Source of the DNA: Myxococcus stipitatus
GTDB taxonomy: Bacteria; Myxococcota; Myxococcia; Myxococcales; Myxococcaceae
Assembly: GCF_021412625.1 (NCBI RefSeq)
Contig: NZ_JAKCFI010000007.1
Coordinates: forward strand, 62,001 to 126,000
Reading direction: 5' to 3'
Length of the DNA: 64,000 nt
Shown: one piece after another, positions 44,357-55,120 of the stretch
Numbering within the stretch: the stretch's first letter is position 1
Layout of the letters: every line of letters starts with the position of its first letter
Notes under the pieces: generated by a model
Databases searched by the model: none
Seen by the model: the letters and a program-made list of their open reading frames with translations, nothing else
Told to the model about the DNA's origin: nothing
Position numbers and translations under genes: made by a program

Positions 44357-46873
44357 TCAGCGGGTACCGGCATGCCCCTCGTCGTATCGCTTGAGCAGAT
44401 CCTTCACGGGCGGCGTCTGCTCATGATTGGGATGGTGTCTGACAAAGGCCCGATAGCGGATGATGGCCTCCTCATTGGAGCCGAGCCGCGCCAGCATGAT
44501 GGCGGAGAGCAACAGGCATTCCGCGTGGTTGGGGACGATGGACAGACAGTCCTCGGCCAGGAGGAAGGCGTCGCGGGACTCATCTGGCTTCGCGGACTTC
44601 GCCAGCCGCCGAGCCATCATCTCGAGCCGCCCGGCCTCCCGGAGCTGTTCCTCGGACGGAGGCGGCGGGGGCGCGGCCTCCCTTCCCCGACGAGGCCCCA
44701 ACGACACCGACTCCGGACGAGGGGTGACGCGAACGGTCATCGCGCCCGAATTGCCCTCGGGGGTGTCATCGATGAAGCCACAGCGCAGCGCGCTCACGCC
44801 TCGGACCCGGACCTCCTGCCCCGAGGCCAGCTCGAACTGGACCTGTCGCTCCGGATAGACAGGCACGTCGCGGGCCTCTGGCCGCGCGGGTGCGGGCTCG
44901 CGGTCGTCCTGGGCGCAGACGACGCGGGCGATCTCCCCGAGCTCCTGCCCCCAGAGGAACGCCGCCTGCTTCGTGCGGCTGAGCGACAGTCCATAGGTCT
45001 GCCTCGGGTCGAGCCCCTTCAGCAGGAAGGCCTGTGACGGCACGACCCGTCGCGAGTCGGGCTTGAAAACGATGCGGCGAACCATGCCCGCACCAACCCG
45101 GCTCAGCTGGAAGGTCCGCTCGGGCTGACCTTCGTCGATGGGCGCGCCGACGACGAAGAGGGCGAGACGGGTGGCGCCCTGGAATGAAACGCGACGACGA
45201 GACACCACCCCTACCCGGGCATCGGCTTGGAGCTTCTTGCCGGTGGCGAGGAAGAAGACGGGAGACAGGCGGCGCGGCGACGGCTCGAGGACCCCGGTGG
45301 GGCTCACCGCGCCCTCGCGTTGCGTCACCTCCTCGAGGTGATAGGTCGCCGCGGGGTCCAGGTCCTTCACCTCGGTCAGTGAGTCGGGAACGAGGATCAC
45401 GTCTCGCGTGGCGTCGAGCGTGAAAGTCGAGACCGCGGGGAACTCGGCCGTCGCGAACGACGGGGCCGGGGTGTCCGTCCCGGGGGACGCGGTCGAGCGC
45501 TCTCGCGACGCCCCCTCCTCTTTCGTGCCCTGGGGAGTGACCGCTGGCGGGCCCACGTCCTCCGGGGGAGGCGTTCGTGTCTCGGACGCGAACATCCCCG
45601 TGGCCCAGGGGACGGCCACGAGCGCCACGAGCAACACCACCCCGCCCCCCACGGCGAGCCACGGCCTCCTTCGCTCGACACGCGGGAGCAGCTCCGTGGA
45701 GGCGACGTATCCGGACAGACCGGGGACGATCACCGTGGGAGCCATGTTGGGATCCCTGCTCGGCTTCAGGGACAGCGTGTCCCCGTCCAGCGGAGGTGGC
45801 TCCGGAGGGGGCGTGCGCGGAGGGGGCGTCTTGCGACGCGGTGGTTCGGTCGAGGGAGCCCCGGAGGCCCGCTTCTGCCATCGCGCCAGTTCGTCCTTGA
45901 AGGACGGGGGCACGGACAGCTCCCGCCCATCGACGTTGAGCTCCTCGCGGAACAGCTCTCGCAGCAGGTGCGCCAGACTCAAGGAGGAGAAGCGTGGGTC
46001 GATGGAGAAGAGGAAACCCGCGAGCGCGTCCCCGAAGGCATGGGCGGAGTCGTAACGCTCCCCCACGTCGACCGCGAGCGCCTTCATGACGATGGCGTTC
46101 AACTCCGGAGGGACGCCCCGGGAGACATCGCGTGGACTGGGGAATTCACCATGCGCCATGCGCATCATCACCGTCGCCTGGCCTCCGGCGACCGGCATCT
46201 GCCCGCACAGCATCTCGTAGAGCACGAGCCCCGTGGCCCACACGTCCGTGCGCGCATCCACCTCCTTGCCCCGTGCCTGCTCCGGCGAGAAGTAGAGGTA
46301 CTTGCCCCGCACGATTCCCGGCTCGGTGTCGAAGGTGCGCTGCATGCGCGCCTTGGCGATGCCGAAGTCGACGATCTTGACCTGCCCTTCGTAGCTGATG
46401 AGCACGTTGTCCGGGGAGATGTCCCGGTGCACGATGCCCAGCGGCGCGCCCTTCTCATCCGTGCGTTGGTGGGCGTAGTGCAGCCCCCGGCACATCTCCA
46501 GGGCGATGAACACGGCCACGGGGGCGGGCAGGGATTGGAGGCCCGTCCGAAGCGCGCGCTTGAGGATGCGATGGAGCGGCTGTCCATCGACCAGCTCCAT
46601 CGCGAGGAAGTACTGACCGTCCACCTGCCCGAAGTCGAAGACCTGCGCGATGTTCCCGTGCGACAGCGTCGTGGAGATCCGCGCCTCGCGGATGAACATG
46701 GAGATGAACGCGTCGTCGTTGGCGAACTCCGGCAACACCTTCTTGATGAGGACGGGCTTGGTGACGCCCGCCGCGCCCACCAGGCGCGCACGCCACGTCT
46801 CCGCCATTCCGCCCCGGCCCAGCTCGGCCAGCAGTTCGTAGCGCCCGAAGCTCATCCCAGGTCCGTTGCTCAT
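44357..46873 (-). CDS. Membrane Ser/Thr protein kinase (third gene of the array in transcription order)
   Basis: An 838-residue paralogue with the same kinase layout and register (Lys44; HRD 149-151; DFG 169-171; SPE 196-198) and all catalytic residues present. The linker is Pro-rich (RRKTPPPRTPPPEPPPLDG), followed by a transmembrane helix (WLAVGGGVVLLVALVAVPW, about 410-430). The C-terminal part has beta-rich blocks (VSTFTLDATRDVILVPDSLT; SRRRVSFQGATRLALFVVG) that correspond to those of the last kinase of the array, and a TPR end (NHAECLLLSAIMLARLGSNEEAIIRYRAFVRHHPNH). Sequence similarity to its downstream neighbour extends through the whole chain. It lies 64 bases after the kinase upstream. 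Confidence 0.94.
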   Translation of the reverse strand: MSNGPGMSFGRYELLAELGRGGMAETWRARLVGAAGVTKPVLIKKVLPEFANDDAFISMFIREARISTTLSHGNIAQVFDFGQVDGQYFLAMELVDGQPLHRILKRALRTGLQSLPAPVAVFIALEMCRGLHYAHQRTDEKGAPLGIVHRDISPDNVLISYEGQVKIVDFGIAKARMQRTFDTEPGIVRGKYLYFSPEQARGKEVDARTDVWATGLVLYEMLCGQMPVAGGQATVMMRMAHGEFPSPRDVSRGVPPELNAIVMKALAVDVGERYDSAHAFGDALAGFLFSIDPRFSSLSLAHLLRELFREELNVDGRELSVPPSFKDELARWQKRASGAPSTEPPRRKTPPPRTPPPEPPPLDGDTLSLKPSRDPNMAPTVIVPGLSGYVASTELLPRVERRRPWLAVGGGVVLLVALVAVPWATGMFASETRTPPPEDVGPPAVTPQGTKEEGASRERSTASPGTDTPAPSFATAEFPAVSTFTLDATRDVILVPDSLTEVKDLDPAATYHLEEVTQREGAVSPTGVLEPSPRRLSPVFFLATGKKLQADARVGVVSRRRVSFQGATRLALFVVGAPIDEGQPERTFQLSRVGAGMVRRIVFKPDSRRVVPSQAFLLKGLDPRQTYGLSLSRTKQAAFLWGQELGEIARVVCAQDDREPAPARPEARDVPVYPERQVQFELASGQEVRVRGVSALRCGFIDDTPEGNSGAMTVRVTPRPESVSLGPRRGREAAPPPPPSEEQLREAGRLEMMARRLAKSAKPDESRDAFLLAEDCLSIVPNHAECLLLSAIMLARLGSNEEAIIRYRAFVRHHPNHEQTPPVKDLLKRYDEGHAGTR

Positions 46874-46937
46874 GCGCGCGTCCGTGCCACGTCAGAAGCC
46901 ATCGCCCGCCGCGTTCGACCTCGCTCCTCGCGCGCGG

Positions 46938-48971
46938 TCATCGCGCGGCCTCGTACTCCGCGACCAGCTTCTCGACCCTCGCGGCGTGGGGGTGGTTCGG
47001 CGCGAGCTCCACGAAGCGCCGATAGTGGGTGGCGGCTTCCGAGGTGCGCTCCAAGAGCGCCAACGCGGCCCCCAGGAACAGATGGCATTCCGGTGCGCTC
47101 GGATAGCGCTCCAAACACGTCTCCCCCTCTTCCACCGCGACGGTGGCTCTCTTCTCCCTGAGCGCCGCCCGCATCGCCTCGACGTGAGACTGGACGCTCT
47201 GGGCTCTCTTCTCGGACGTGCGTCTCGTCCCAATCGGGGCGAGCATGCCCTTGTCCTCATCCCCCTTCTCGCTGAGCGACTCTGGGGGCGGAGGCCGGGT
47301 CTCGGAGACTTGAACGGTGTCACTCACCGCGCGCAGATAGTCATCGAGGAGCAAGACGGTCAGGTGGGCGTGTTCAGGCTTGCGCGGAACCTCCTTGAAG
47401 CGGCGCAATCGCCGGTCACCCTCTTCGACCCGCCCCAGGCGGGCAAGACTCGCCGCCGAAAGCAGGAGGCACGTGGAGTGGTCGGGCTCGTTGTCGAGAC
47501 ACCGCTCCGCCTCCGAATGCGCCTCCGCGAACTTCCGGTCGACGTAGTGGACCCGCGCCTGCGCCAGACGCTCGGCGGTCTGGGTCTTCCGCTCGGAGGG
47601 CGAGAGGGGGCGAGGATCGCCGGACGTCGCGGCCCGCTCGGCCCGGTTCGTGTCGACGATGGGCGTCGCGGGAGGGACGAATGGAGGCAGCGTCCGTTCG
47701 GTCGACCCTGTCGCCAGGACCCACAGCAGCAGGCCCGTCCCCACGGAGCCAGCGCCCAGGAGCCACCCGATTCTCCCCGTCCCCCGTGCTGGCTCCGGAT
47801 CGAGCGCCGACTCCGTGATGGAAGACTCACGCCCGGTCGAGATGCGGCCCCCTGTCTCCCGTCCGGGGAGGGGCGCGGTGGGCGGCCCTTGAGCCTCCCA
47901 GGACGCCACGTTCGGGGCGAGGGGCTTGTGGGGACCCTGCGGCTTCAGGGCCGGCACGCTGGCCGTCCCGGTCTGCCAGAGGGTCAGCTCCTCGATGAAC
48001 GACTGGGGCACCGACAGCTCTCGCCCTTCCTCCGCGAGGACGGGCTGGAACAGGGTACGGACGAGGTAGGCCAGGTTCATCGGGGAGAACCGTGGCGCGA
48101 ACGAATACAGGAACGCGGCGAGCGAATCCCCAAAGGCATTCGCTGACTCGAAGCGCCCTTCCAGACTCACCGACAGCGCCCTCATCACGATTTCGTTGAG
48201 CGCCGAGGGGATCTCCTTGCGGACCTCCTTCGGCGACGGGAACTCCCCGTGCGCCATCCGCATCATCACCGCCGTCTGGCCTCCCTCCACGGGCATCTGT
48301 CCGCACAGCAGTTCGTACAACACCAGCCCCGTGGCCCAGACGTCCGTCCGAGCATCCACCTCCTTGCCCCGCGCCTGCTCCGGCGAGAAGTAGAGGAACT
48401 TCCCCTTCACCACCCCGGGCTCGGTGTCGAAGTTCCGCTGCATGCGCGCCTTGGCGATGCCGAAGTCGACGATCTTGACCTGGCCCTCGTAGCTGATGAG
48501 CACGTTGTCCGGAGAGATGTCCCGGTGGACGATGCCCAGGGGCATTCCCTTGTCGTCCGTCCGCGTGTGCGCGTAGTGCAGCCCCCGGCACATCTCCAGG
48601 ACGATGTAGACGGCCAAGGGAATCGGCAGGGTCTGCAGCCCCGTCTTCTGCGCCCGCCTCAGCACCCGGTGCAACGGCTGCCCGTCCACCAGCTCCATCG
48701 CCAGGTAGTACTGCCCATCCACCCGCCCGAAGTCGAACACCTGCGCGATGTTCCCGTGCGACAGCGTCGCGGAGATGCGCGCCTCGCTGATGAACATGGA
48801 GATGAACGCGTCGTCGTTGGCGAACTCCGGCAACACCTTCTTGATGAGCACGGACTTGGACACACCAGCGTCGCCCACCCACCGGGCGCGCCACGTCTCC
48901 GCCATTCCGCCTCGCCCCAGGGGCGACACCAGTTCGTACCGGCCGAATGCCTTCACGGGTTCGTTGCTCAT
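46938..48971 (-). CDS. Membrane Ser/Thr protein kinase (second gene of the array in transcription order)
   Basis: A 677-residue kinase from ATG 48971, which has GAGGAG upstream and gives the family N-terminus MSNEPVKAFGRYELVSPLGRGG. The kinase domain is intact and in the same register as the other three. A transmembrane helix (WLLGAGSVGTGLLLWVLATG) lies near residue 435. The rest holds two TPR-like units: SEAERCLDNEPDHSTCLLLSAASLARLGRVEEGDRR and VEEGETCLERYPSAPECHLFLGAALALLERTSEAATHY. The beta-rich blocks of the longer paralogues are missing. The upstream kinase stop is only 13 bases away. Confidence 0.94.
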   Translation of the reverse strand: MSNEPVKAFGRYELVSPLGRGGMAETWRARWVGDAGVSKSVLIKKVLPEFANDDAFISMFISEARISATLSHGNIAQVFDFGRVDGQYYLAMELVDGQPLHRVLRRAQKTGLQTLPIPLAVYIVLEMCRGLHYAHTRTDDKGMPLGIVHRDISPDNVLISYEGQVKIVDFGIAKARMQRNFDTEPGVVKGKFLYFSPEQARGKEVDARTDVWATGLVLYELLCGQMPVEGGQTAVMMRMAHGEFPSPKEVRKEIPSALNEIVMRALSVSLEGRFESANAFGDSLAAFLYSFAPRFSPMNLAYLVRTLFQPVLAEEGRELSVPQSFIEELTLWQTGTASVPALKPQGPHKPLAPNVASWEAQGPPTAPLPGRETGGRISTGRESSITESALDPEPARGTGRIGWLLGAGSVGTGLLLWVLATGSTERTLPPFVPPATPIVDTNRAERAATSGDPRPLSPSERKTQTAERLAQARVHYVDRKFAEAHSEAERCLDNEPDHSTCLLLSAASLARLGRVEEGDRRLRRFKEVPRKPEHAHLTVLLLDDYLRAVSDTVQVSETRPPPPESLSEKGDEDKGMLAPIGTRRTSEKRAQSVQSHVEAMRAALREKRATVAVEEGETCLERYPSAPECHLFLGAALALLERTSEAATHYRRFVELAPNHPHAARVEKLVAEYEAAR
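48063..48152 (+). repeat. 90-bp block identical to one in the neighbouring kinase gene
   Basis: Bases 48063-48152 are identical to 49768-49857, inside the two neighbouring kinase genes (offset 1705). They code for the part just after the kinase domain (SANAFGDSLAAFLYSFAPRF). Flanking sequence differs by single third-position bases, so the run marks recent duplication or gene conversion. Confidence 0.85.
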
Positions 48972-48984
48972 TCGGGTGGTCTCC

Positions 48985-50676
48985 TCACGGATGTGCCTGG
49001 TCGTAATCCCTGAGCAGCCCACGCACCATTTCGCGCCTGGGGTCATTGGGCGGCGCGAACTCCACGAAGCGTTGGTAGGATGTGTATGCCTCCTCGGGGC
49101 GCGCATTCCTGGCCAGCGCCGACCCGAGGAGCAGATGGCATTCCGCTTCGGCTGGAGACTGCTCCACGCACCTCTTCCCGATCTCCACCGCGCGTTCATA
49201 CCGGCGGGCCCTGATCAACCTGCCCATCTCTTCGATCATCTTCCCGATGGCAAGCCTGTCGACAGGCGGACGCGGAGTGGCGCGAACCCCCTCGGACGGG
49301 TCGGCTCGCGCTCCCTCTGAAGGCGGCGCGGGTGGCTCCGCCGGCCCCCCCGCGTCCACGATGGCGGGCACCACGGGAGTCAAGGCATGGAGCGAGGGTG
49401 AGGGCTCGGACTCGATGTCATGGATGATCGCGGCTCCGCCCAGCAGGGCGGCCACGGCGACGCCCACTCCAAGCAGCTGGCCGCCGCGCCATGAGTCGGG
49501 TGGATTCCCGCCCGTCACGACGGGCAGCTCACGCAAGGTCGTGGACGGCCGCTCGGCCCCGCGTGCGGGACTCGGAGCCGTTGGCGCTTCCTCCGCCTCC
49601 GCTCCAAGCTCGATGCGCTCCGGCAGGAGCTTGCGCGAGCCTTGTGGCTTGACCGCGGGCATGGCCGCCGTCCCCGTCCGCCACAAGGCCAGCTCCTCGA
49701 TGAACGACTGGGGCACCGCCAGCTCCCGCCCCTCCACCGCGATGTCTCCCCGGAACAACACCCGGATGAGGTAGGCCAGGTTCATCGGGGAGAACCGTGG
49801 CGCGAACGAATACAGGAACGCGGCGAGCGAATCCCCAAAGGCATTCGCTGACTCGAAACGCCCTTCCAGGCTCACCGACAGCGCCCGCATCACGATTTCA
49901 TTCAGCGCCGAGGGGATCTCCTTGCGGACCTCCCTTGGCGAAGGGAACTCCCCGTGCGCCATCCGCATCATCACCGACGCCTGCGTCCCCTCCACCGGCA
50001 TCTGCCCGCACAGCAGCTCGTACAACACCAACCCCGTGGCCCACACGTCCGTGCGCGCATCCACTTCCCTGCCCCGCGCCTGCTCCGGCGAGAAGTAGAG
50101 GAACTTCCCCTTCACCACCCCGGGCTCGGTGCTGAAGTTGCGCTGCATCCGCGCCTTGGCGATGCCGAAGTCGACGATCTTGACCTGGCCCTCGTAGCTG
50201 ATGAGCACGTTGTCCGGAGAGATGTCCCGGTGAACGATGCCCAGCGGCTGTCCCCTGTCGTCCGTCCGCGTGTGCGCGTAGAACAGCCCCCGGCACATCT
50301 CCAGGACGATGTAGACCGCGAGCGGGATGGGAAACGCCTGCAGCCCCGTCTTCTGCGCCCGCTTCAGCACCCGGTGCAACGGCTGCCCATCCACCAACTC
50401 CATCGCCAGGTAGTACTGCCCATCCACCCGCCCGAAGTCGAACACCTGCGCGATGTTCCCGTGCGACAACGTCGCGGAGATACGCGCCTCGCTGATGAAC
50501 ATGGAGATGAACGCGTCGTCATTGGCGAACTGCGGCAACACCTTCTTGATGAGGACGGACTTGGACACGCCAGCGTCGCCCACCCAGCGGGCGCGCCACG
50601 TCTCCGCCATTCCCCCCCGACCAAGCCATGAAACCAGCTCGTATCGGCCGAACCTGTCACCGGGTTGCAAGGCCAT
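48985..50676 (-). CDS. Membrane Ser/Thr protein kinase (first gene of the array)
   Basis: A 563-residue kinase, the shortest of the four and the first in transcription order. The kinase domain carries GRGGMAETW, Lys44, HRDISPDN and DFG, all intact. The transmembrane helix (LLGVGVAVAALLGGAAII) is near residue 410. The C-terminus has a single TPR-like pair (AVEIGKRCVEQSPAEAECHLLLGSALARNARPEEAYTSYQRFVE). GGAAAG lies before the start. Divergent from the FHA-type sigma-54 activator across 61 bp. Its kinase domain is nearly the same as that of the next gene, including a 90-bp stretch with no differences. Confidence 0.94.
   Translation of the reverse strand: MALQPGDRFGRYELVSWLGRGGMAETWRARWVGDAGVSKSVLIKKVLPQFANDDAFISMFISEARISATLSHGNIAQVFDFGRVDGQYYLAMELVDGQPLHRVLKRAQKTGLQAFPIPLAVYIVLEMCRGLFYAHTRTDDRGQPLGIVHRDISPDNVLISYEGQVKIVDFGIAKARMQRNFSTEPGVVKGKFLYFSPEQARGREVDARTDVWATGLVLYELLCGQMPVEGTQASVMMRMAHGEFPSPREVRKEIPSALNEIVMRALSVSLEGRFESANAFGDSLAAFLYSFAPRFSPMNLAYLIRVLFRGDIAVEGRELAVPQSFIEELALWRTGTAAMPAVKPQGSRKLLPERIELGAEAEEAPTAPSPARGAERPSTTLRELPVVTGGNPPDSWRGGQLLGVGVAVAALLGGAAIIHDIESEPSPSLHALTPVVPAIVDAGGPAEPPAPPSEGARADPSEGVRATPRPPVDRLAIGKMIEEMGRLIRARRYERAVEIGKRCVEQSPAEAECHLLLGSALARNARPEEAYTSYQRFVEFAPPNDPRREMVRGLLRDYDQAHP
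49768..49857 (+). repeat. 90-bp block, second copy
   Basis: This is the partner of the block at 48063-48152 and lies in the first kinase gene of the array. The first difference after the block is a single base (a here, g in the other copy) at 49858. Confidence 0.85.
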
Positions 50677-50737
50677 AGCTTTCCGGACCCTACCGCAAGT
50701 TCATGATGGGCCGAACTTCCGGGGTCTTCAGCGTGCT
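50677..50737. promoter_or_regulatory. Divergent promoter region between kinase array and FHA-type activator
   Basis: Only 61 bp separate the kinase start from the activator start (82 bp if the activator begins at 50759). Both promoters must overlap. I found no clear sigma-54 -24/-12 pair or sigma-70 pair. A TGGCAC at 50751-50756 is not followed by a TTGC. Confidence 0.4.
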
Positions 50738-52129
<1,392 letters not shown>

Positions 52130-52291
52130 CGCCCGGGGCGACGAGGCGCGGCCCCGTTGCCCTCCCGCTCGCACAGTACGAAGGCGCCTCGCCATGAGTG
52201 AGGTCCCGTGGCCGATGGGCGCAAACGAGAGTCCTCTCGGCGAAACGGCCCACACGGCTACTCGGGCCCATTCCCCTGGAGCAGACACCCC

Positions 52292-53218
52292 ATGTCGATT
52301 CCTTCACGTCGTCGAGCGGCTCTCGCCGCGACACTCGCGCTCGCCCTCGCCACGCTGGTGGGCTGTGGCGGCAATGATGGCAAGGTCACCGTCCTCATGA
52401 CGGATGCTCCGGGTGACGACATCCAGACCGCCGTCGTCACCATCTCGGAGATCTACCTCCAGGGCGGAGACGAGGGCGGCCGTGTCGTGCTGCGCTCCGA
52501 ACCCGCGACGGTCAGCCTCCTGGACCTGGCCAACTCCACCGCGGAGCTCGTATCCGAGGCCGAGGTCCCGAACGGCGATTACTCCGAGCTGCGCTTCGTC
52601 ATCACCGGCGGCTATGTGGAGGCGAAGAACGCGGACGGCACGACGTCCATCTTCGCCACGTCGAATGACTACGCCGGCCTGCCCGCGGGCGCCGTCGTCG
52701 CCGGCCAGCTCCACATGCCCAGCTATGGCAGCTCCGGGCTCAAGGTGAAGTTCGCCGAGACGCTCACCATCGAGGGCGAGCAGAAGATCCTCCTCGTCGA
52801 CTTCGACGTGGCGCAGAGCTTCGGCAAGGAGGCCGGTGGCTCCGGCAAGTGGGTGATGAGCCCGGTCATCAAGGCCGCGGAAATCACCGCCTCCGCGAGC
52901 GTCCACGTCACCGCCACGCTGGGCGAGGGCGTGACGCTCCCCAGCCTCGAGGGCCACGCCCTGACGCTCGCGGACGTCAACGCCGTGCTCGTCAACGCCG
53001 AGGGCAGCCGGGAGCCGCAGCCCCTGACGGACGTGGACGGCGACGGGACCTTCGAGGCCACCTTCAAGTTCCTCATCCCCGGCACCTTCCAGGTCGAACT
53101 CGAGGGGCCGGCGGGCGTCGTCCTCACCACCACCCCTGGACAGCCCGCGTCCATCCAGCTGGCCTCGGGCAAGGATCAAACCCAGGCCTTCGTCGTCACG
53201 AGCGTCCAGACGCCCTGA
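52292..53218 (+). CDS. DUF4382-family lipoprotein
   Basis: A 308-residue protein with lipobox TLVGCG (Cys at about residue 25). The family block is GKVTVLMTDAPGDDIQTAVVTISEIYLQGGDEGG through VPNGDYSELRFVITGGYVEAK, as in DUF4382. The last 100 residues form a second beta domain (EGHALTLADVNAVLVNAEGS, ending QAFVVTSVQTP). The start is the ATG after GAGCAGACACCC. It follows the activator by 160 bases and is followed by a hairpin and an intrinsic terminator. Function is unknown; surface-exposed lipoprotein is likely. Confidence 0.9.
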   Translation: MSIPSRRRAALAATLALALATLVGCGGNDGKVTVLMTDAPGDDIQTAVVTISEIYLQGGDEGGRVVLRSEPATVSLLDLANSTAELVSEAEVPNGDYSELRFVITGGYVEAKNADGTTSIFATSNDYAGLPAGAVVAGQLHMPSYGSSGLKVKFAETLTIEGEQKILLVDFDVAQSFGKEAGGSGKWVMSPVIKAAEITASASVHVTATLGEGVTLPSLEGHALTLADVNAVLVNAEGSREPQPLTDVDGDGTFEATFKFLIPGTFQVELEGPAGVVLTTTPGQPASIQLASGKDQTQAFVVTSVQTP

Positions 53219-53251
53219 CATCGCCCCAGGTTTCCAACCACCCGCCCACCT

Positions 53252-53292
53252 CGACCTCCGCCGCCGCGCGGGGAATGCCCGAGCGGAGGTCG
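53252..53292. other. Two-tier hairpin in the region after the DUF4382 gene
   Basis: CGACCTCCG (53252-53260) pairs with CGGAGGTCG (53284-53292), nine perfect pairs, and an inner CGGG/CCCG stem closes a five-base loop. It lies 33 bases after the stop, so it could protect the mRNA 3' end. Confidence 0.5.
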
Positions 53293-53397
53293 TGGTCGCG
53301 TGGCCGGGGGACGGGATGCCGGGTCCTCTCCACGCGGGTCCCTGATGGTGGGGACCTGGTGTTGACGCTGGGGTTGGCGCGGGGCCAGCTCCACAGG

Positions 53398-53436
53398 CGA
53401 GGCGTCGGGATGAAGTCTCCCGGCGCCTCGTTTTTT
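53398..53436 (+). terminator. Intrinsic terminator
   Basis: A GC-rich stem CGAGGCG-TCGGGA with CTCCCGG-CGCCTCG (53398-53410 and 53418-53430) is followed at once by six T. It is the clearest Rho-independent terminator in the window, 180 bases downstream of the DUF4382 stop on the plus strand. Confidence 0.88.
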
Positions 53437-53455
53437 CGTTCCACGCCCGGCGTGC

Positions 53456-54415
53456 TCAGTAGACGACGAGCGGCTGCGGCGCGTGGTAGCTGACGATGGT
53501 CAGCACGGGGATGCGCGGCGCCTCTGCGTCGTCGTCCGCGCCTCCCGACGTGAGCCGCACGCCATCGAAGCGAGCCAGGAAGACGTAGTCCCTGCGCGTC
53601 TCCAGGAACGGGTCCGCCTTGGCCAGACGCCCCAGCGCCTCGCGCCCCGTCTCGTCGGAGATGTTGTCGAAGTTGCGCTGCGTCACGGAGAAGTCGCTGC
53701 GCTCGCGCGTCACCAGGTTGCCGCCCAGCCGCCCAGGCCCGGTCAGCTGCGTCTGCCCACCCAGGTCTCCGGAGGAGGACGTGGTGGTGTCGATCCGCTC
53801 GCCGTACCCCACCGGCGCGCTCGTCTCCACCGAAGTGAGGGTGTGCTCCACCAGCCACACGGTGGGGCGCTCGCCCTCCACCCGCTGGTCCGCCACCTGC
53901 GCGCGCACCAGGACGTAGCGACCCTTGTACGTGTCGGGGCGATCCACCGCCGAGGCCAGGGAGAAGATGGGGATCTTCTTCTCCTGGAGGTACGGCAGCT
54001 CGCCGTTCACGCTGCCGCCACGCTGGGCCACGACCCTCGCGATGAGCGAGGCGGCCTCCGGCCGCGTGCGCAGCTCCTCCGTCCACGCGGAGCCGAGCAG
54101 CGCGCGAATCTGGGTGAAGGGCGTCAGCTCGATGCACGCCTTGAGCGCGGCCCAGGCTTCCTCTCGCGACTCGGGCTGGATGCGCCGCGCGGCGGCCTCG
54201 CAGAGCGCCGGGTTGGGATTGCGCGCGACGAACGCCTTCGGGTCCTCGGAGACGCGCGGCGGCGGCGGCGACGGGGCCTCCACGACGCGCGGAGGCATCT
54301 CGTCGCGAGCGGGCGCCTCCGACCAGGACACGTGGGAGTGCGAGGCGCCACAGCCCGCGGAGACGAGCGAGCCGAGGACGACCCAGGGGGAGAGCGACCG
54401 GGTGGGACGGAGCAT
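53456..54415 (-). CDS. Lipoprotein of unknown function
   Basis: A 319-residue protein with lipobox VSAGCG (Cys at about residue 22). A Pro-rich stretch follows. The middle contains a helical part with two Cys (NPALCEAAARRI, EEAWAALKACIELTPFTQ). The second half is beta-rich (YKGRYVLVRAQVADQRVEG, TVWLVEHTLTSVETSAPVGYGERIDT) and ends with TIVSYHAPQPLVVY. I cannot assign a family. It is the second gene of a two-gene unit with the Cys-rich protein upstream (12-base gap). Confidence 0.82.
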   Translation of the reverse strand: MLRPTRSLSPWVVLGSLVSAGCGASHSHVSWSEAPARDEMPPRVVEAPSPPPPRVSEDPKAFVARNPNPALCEAAARRIQPESREEAWAALKACIELTPFTQIRALLGSAWTEELRTRPEAASLIARVVAQRGGSVNGELPYLQEKKIPIFSLASAVDRPDTYKGRYVLVRAQVADQRVEGERPTVWLVEHTLTSVETSAPVGYGERIDTTTSSSGDLGGQTQLTGPGRLGGNLVTRERSDFSVTQRNFDNISDETGREALGRLAKADPFLETRRDYVFLARFDGVRLTSGGADDDAEAPRIPVLTIVSYHAPQPLVVY

Positions 54416-54427
54416 GGAGGCGGACTC

Positions 54428-55120
54428 CTAGAGCGAAGCGGAACCGGAGCGCGACGTGCGCTCGGGCGGGGTGGACGAGGTGCGGGAGCTGCTCGCCTCG
54501 GTCGAGGGCAGCACCATGGAGCACGCCGACTCGCAGCGCTCGTTGAGGCACGCCAGCGTCGCGGGCGTGGCCACCTGGCGGGCGAGGTCCGCGAAGCAGC
54601 GGTCCCCCGTCCCCGGACAGCCGTTGCGCGCGGCGCACTCGCAACACGGCGCGGCCACGGACGCCATCAGCTGGACGTCCTGGAGCACGCCGGACAGCGC
54701 GCGGTAGCACGCGCGGGCCTGCGCCACGAAGCGCCCCTTCGCGTCGACGACGGGCGCGGTGCCGCGCAGGCCACACTGCTCGACCGCGGCGACGTAGCGA
54801 CGCTCACACAGGGACGTCAGCGCCGCGTCCACCCGGCCCTCGCGCGCGTTGCTCACCGCCTCCGAACACAGGAGGTTGGAGATGTCCTTGAGCAGCTTGC
54901 GGTTGGCGGAGTCCTGCTGCGCGTTCGGCGTCGAGGAGGCGACCGTGTCCGATTCGAAGACACACTCCTTGCCCTCTCGCAGGGTGTCGACGGTGCACGC
55001 CCACGCGGTGGGCGTCTCGTCCGCCAGCGGAGGCGCCGCGAGCGAGTCGGGGGAAAGAGGGGGCGTCGTGCCATCGGGAGCCGCGCCCAGGAGGAGGAGG
55101 GAGACGAGGATCGCCTTCAT
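54428..55120 (-). CDS. Exported Cys-rich protein of unknown function
   Basis: A 230-residue protein with a short signal peptide (MKAILVSLLLLGAAPDG). The mature part has about fourteen Cys residues, including CCECAARNGCPGTGDRC and CLNERCESAC, so several disulfides are expected outside the cytoplasm. The rest is helical. The C-terminus is Ser/Thr-rich. It could be a binding or structural protein; family not recognised. Same strand as the lipoprotein that follows. Confidence 0.8.
   Translation of the reverse strand: MKAILVSLLLLGAAPDGTTPPLSPDSLAAPPLADETPTAWACTVDTLREGKECVFESDTVASSTPNAQQDSANRKLLKDISNLLCSEAVSNAREGRVDAALTSLCERRYVAAVEQCGLRGTAPVVDAKGRFVAQARACYRALSGVLQDVQLMASVAAPCCECAARNGCPGTGDRCFADLARQVATPATLACLNERCESACSMVLPSTEASSSRTSSTPPERTSRSGSASL

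Noticed and set aside
48063-50640. Kinase array as an inserted mobile element or integron-like array
   Set aside because: No transposase, inverted terminal repeat or target duplication is seen; tandem duplication explains the similarity.
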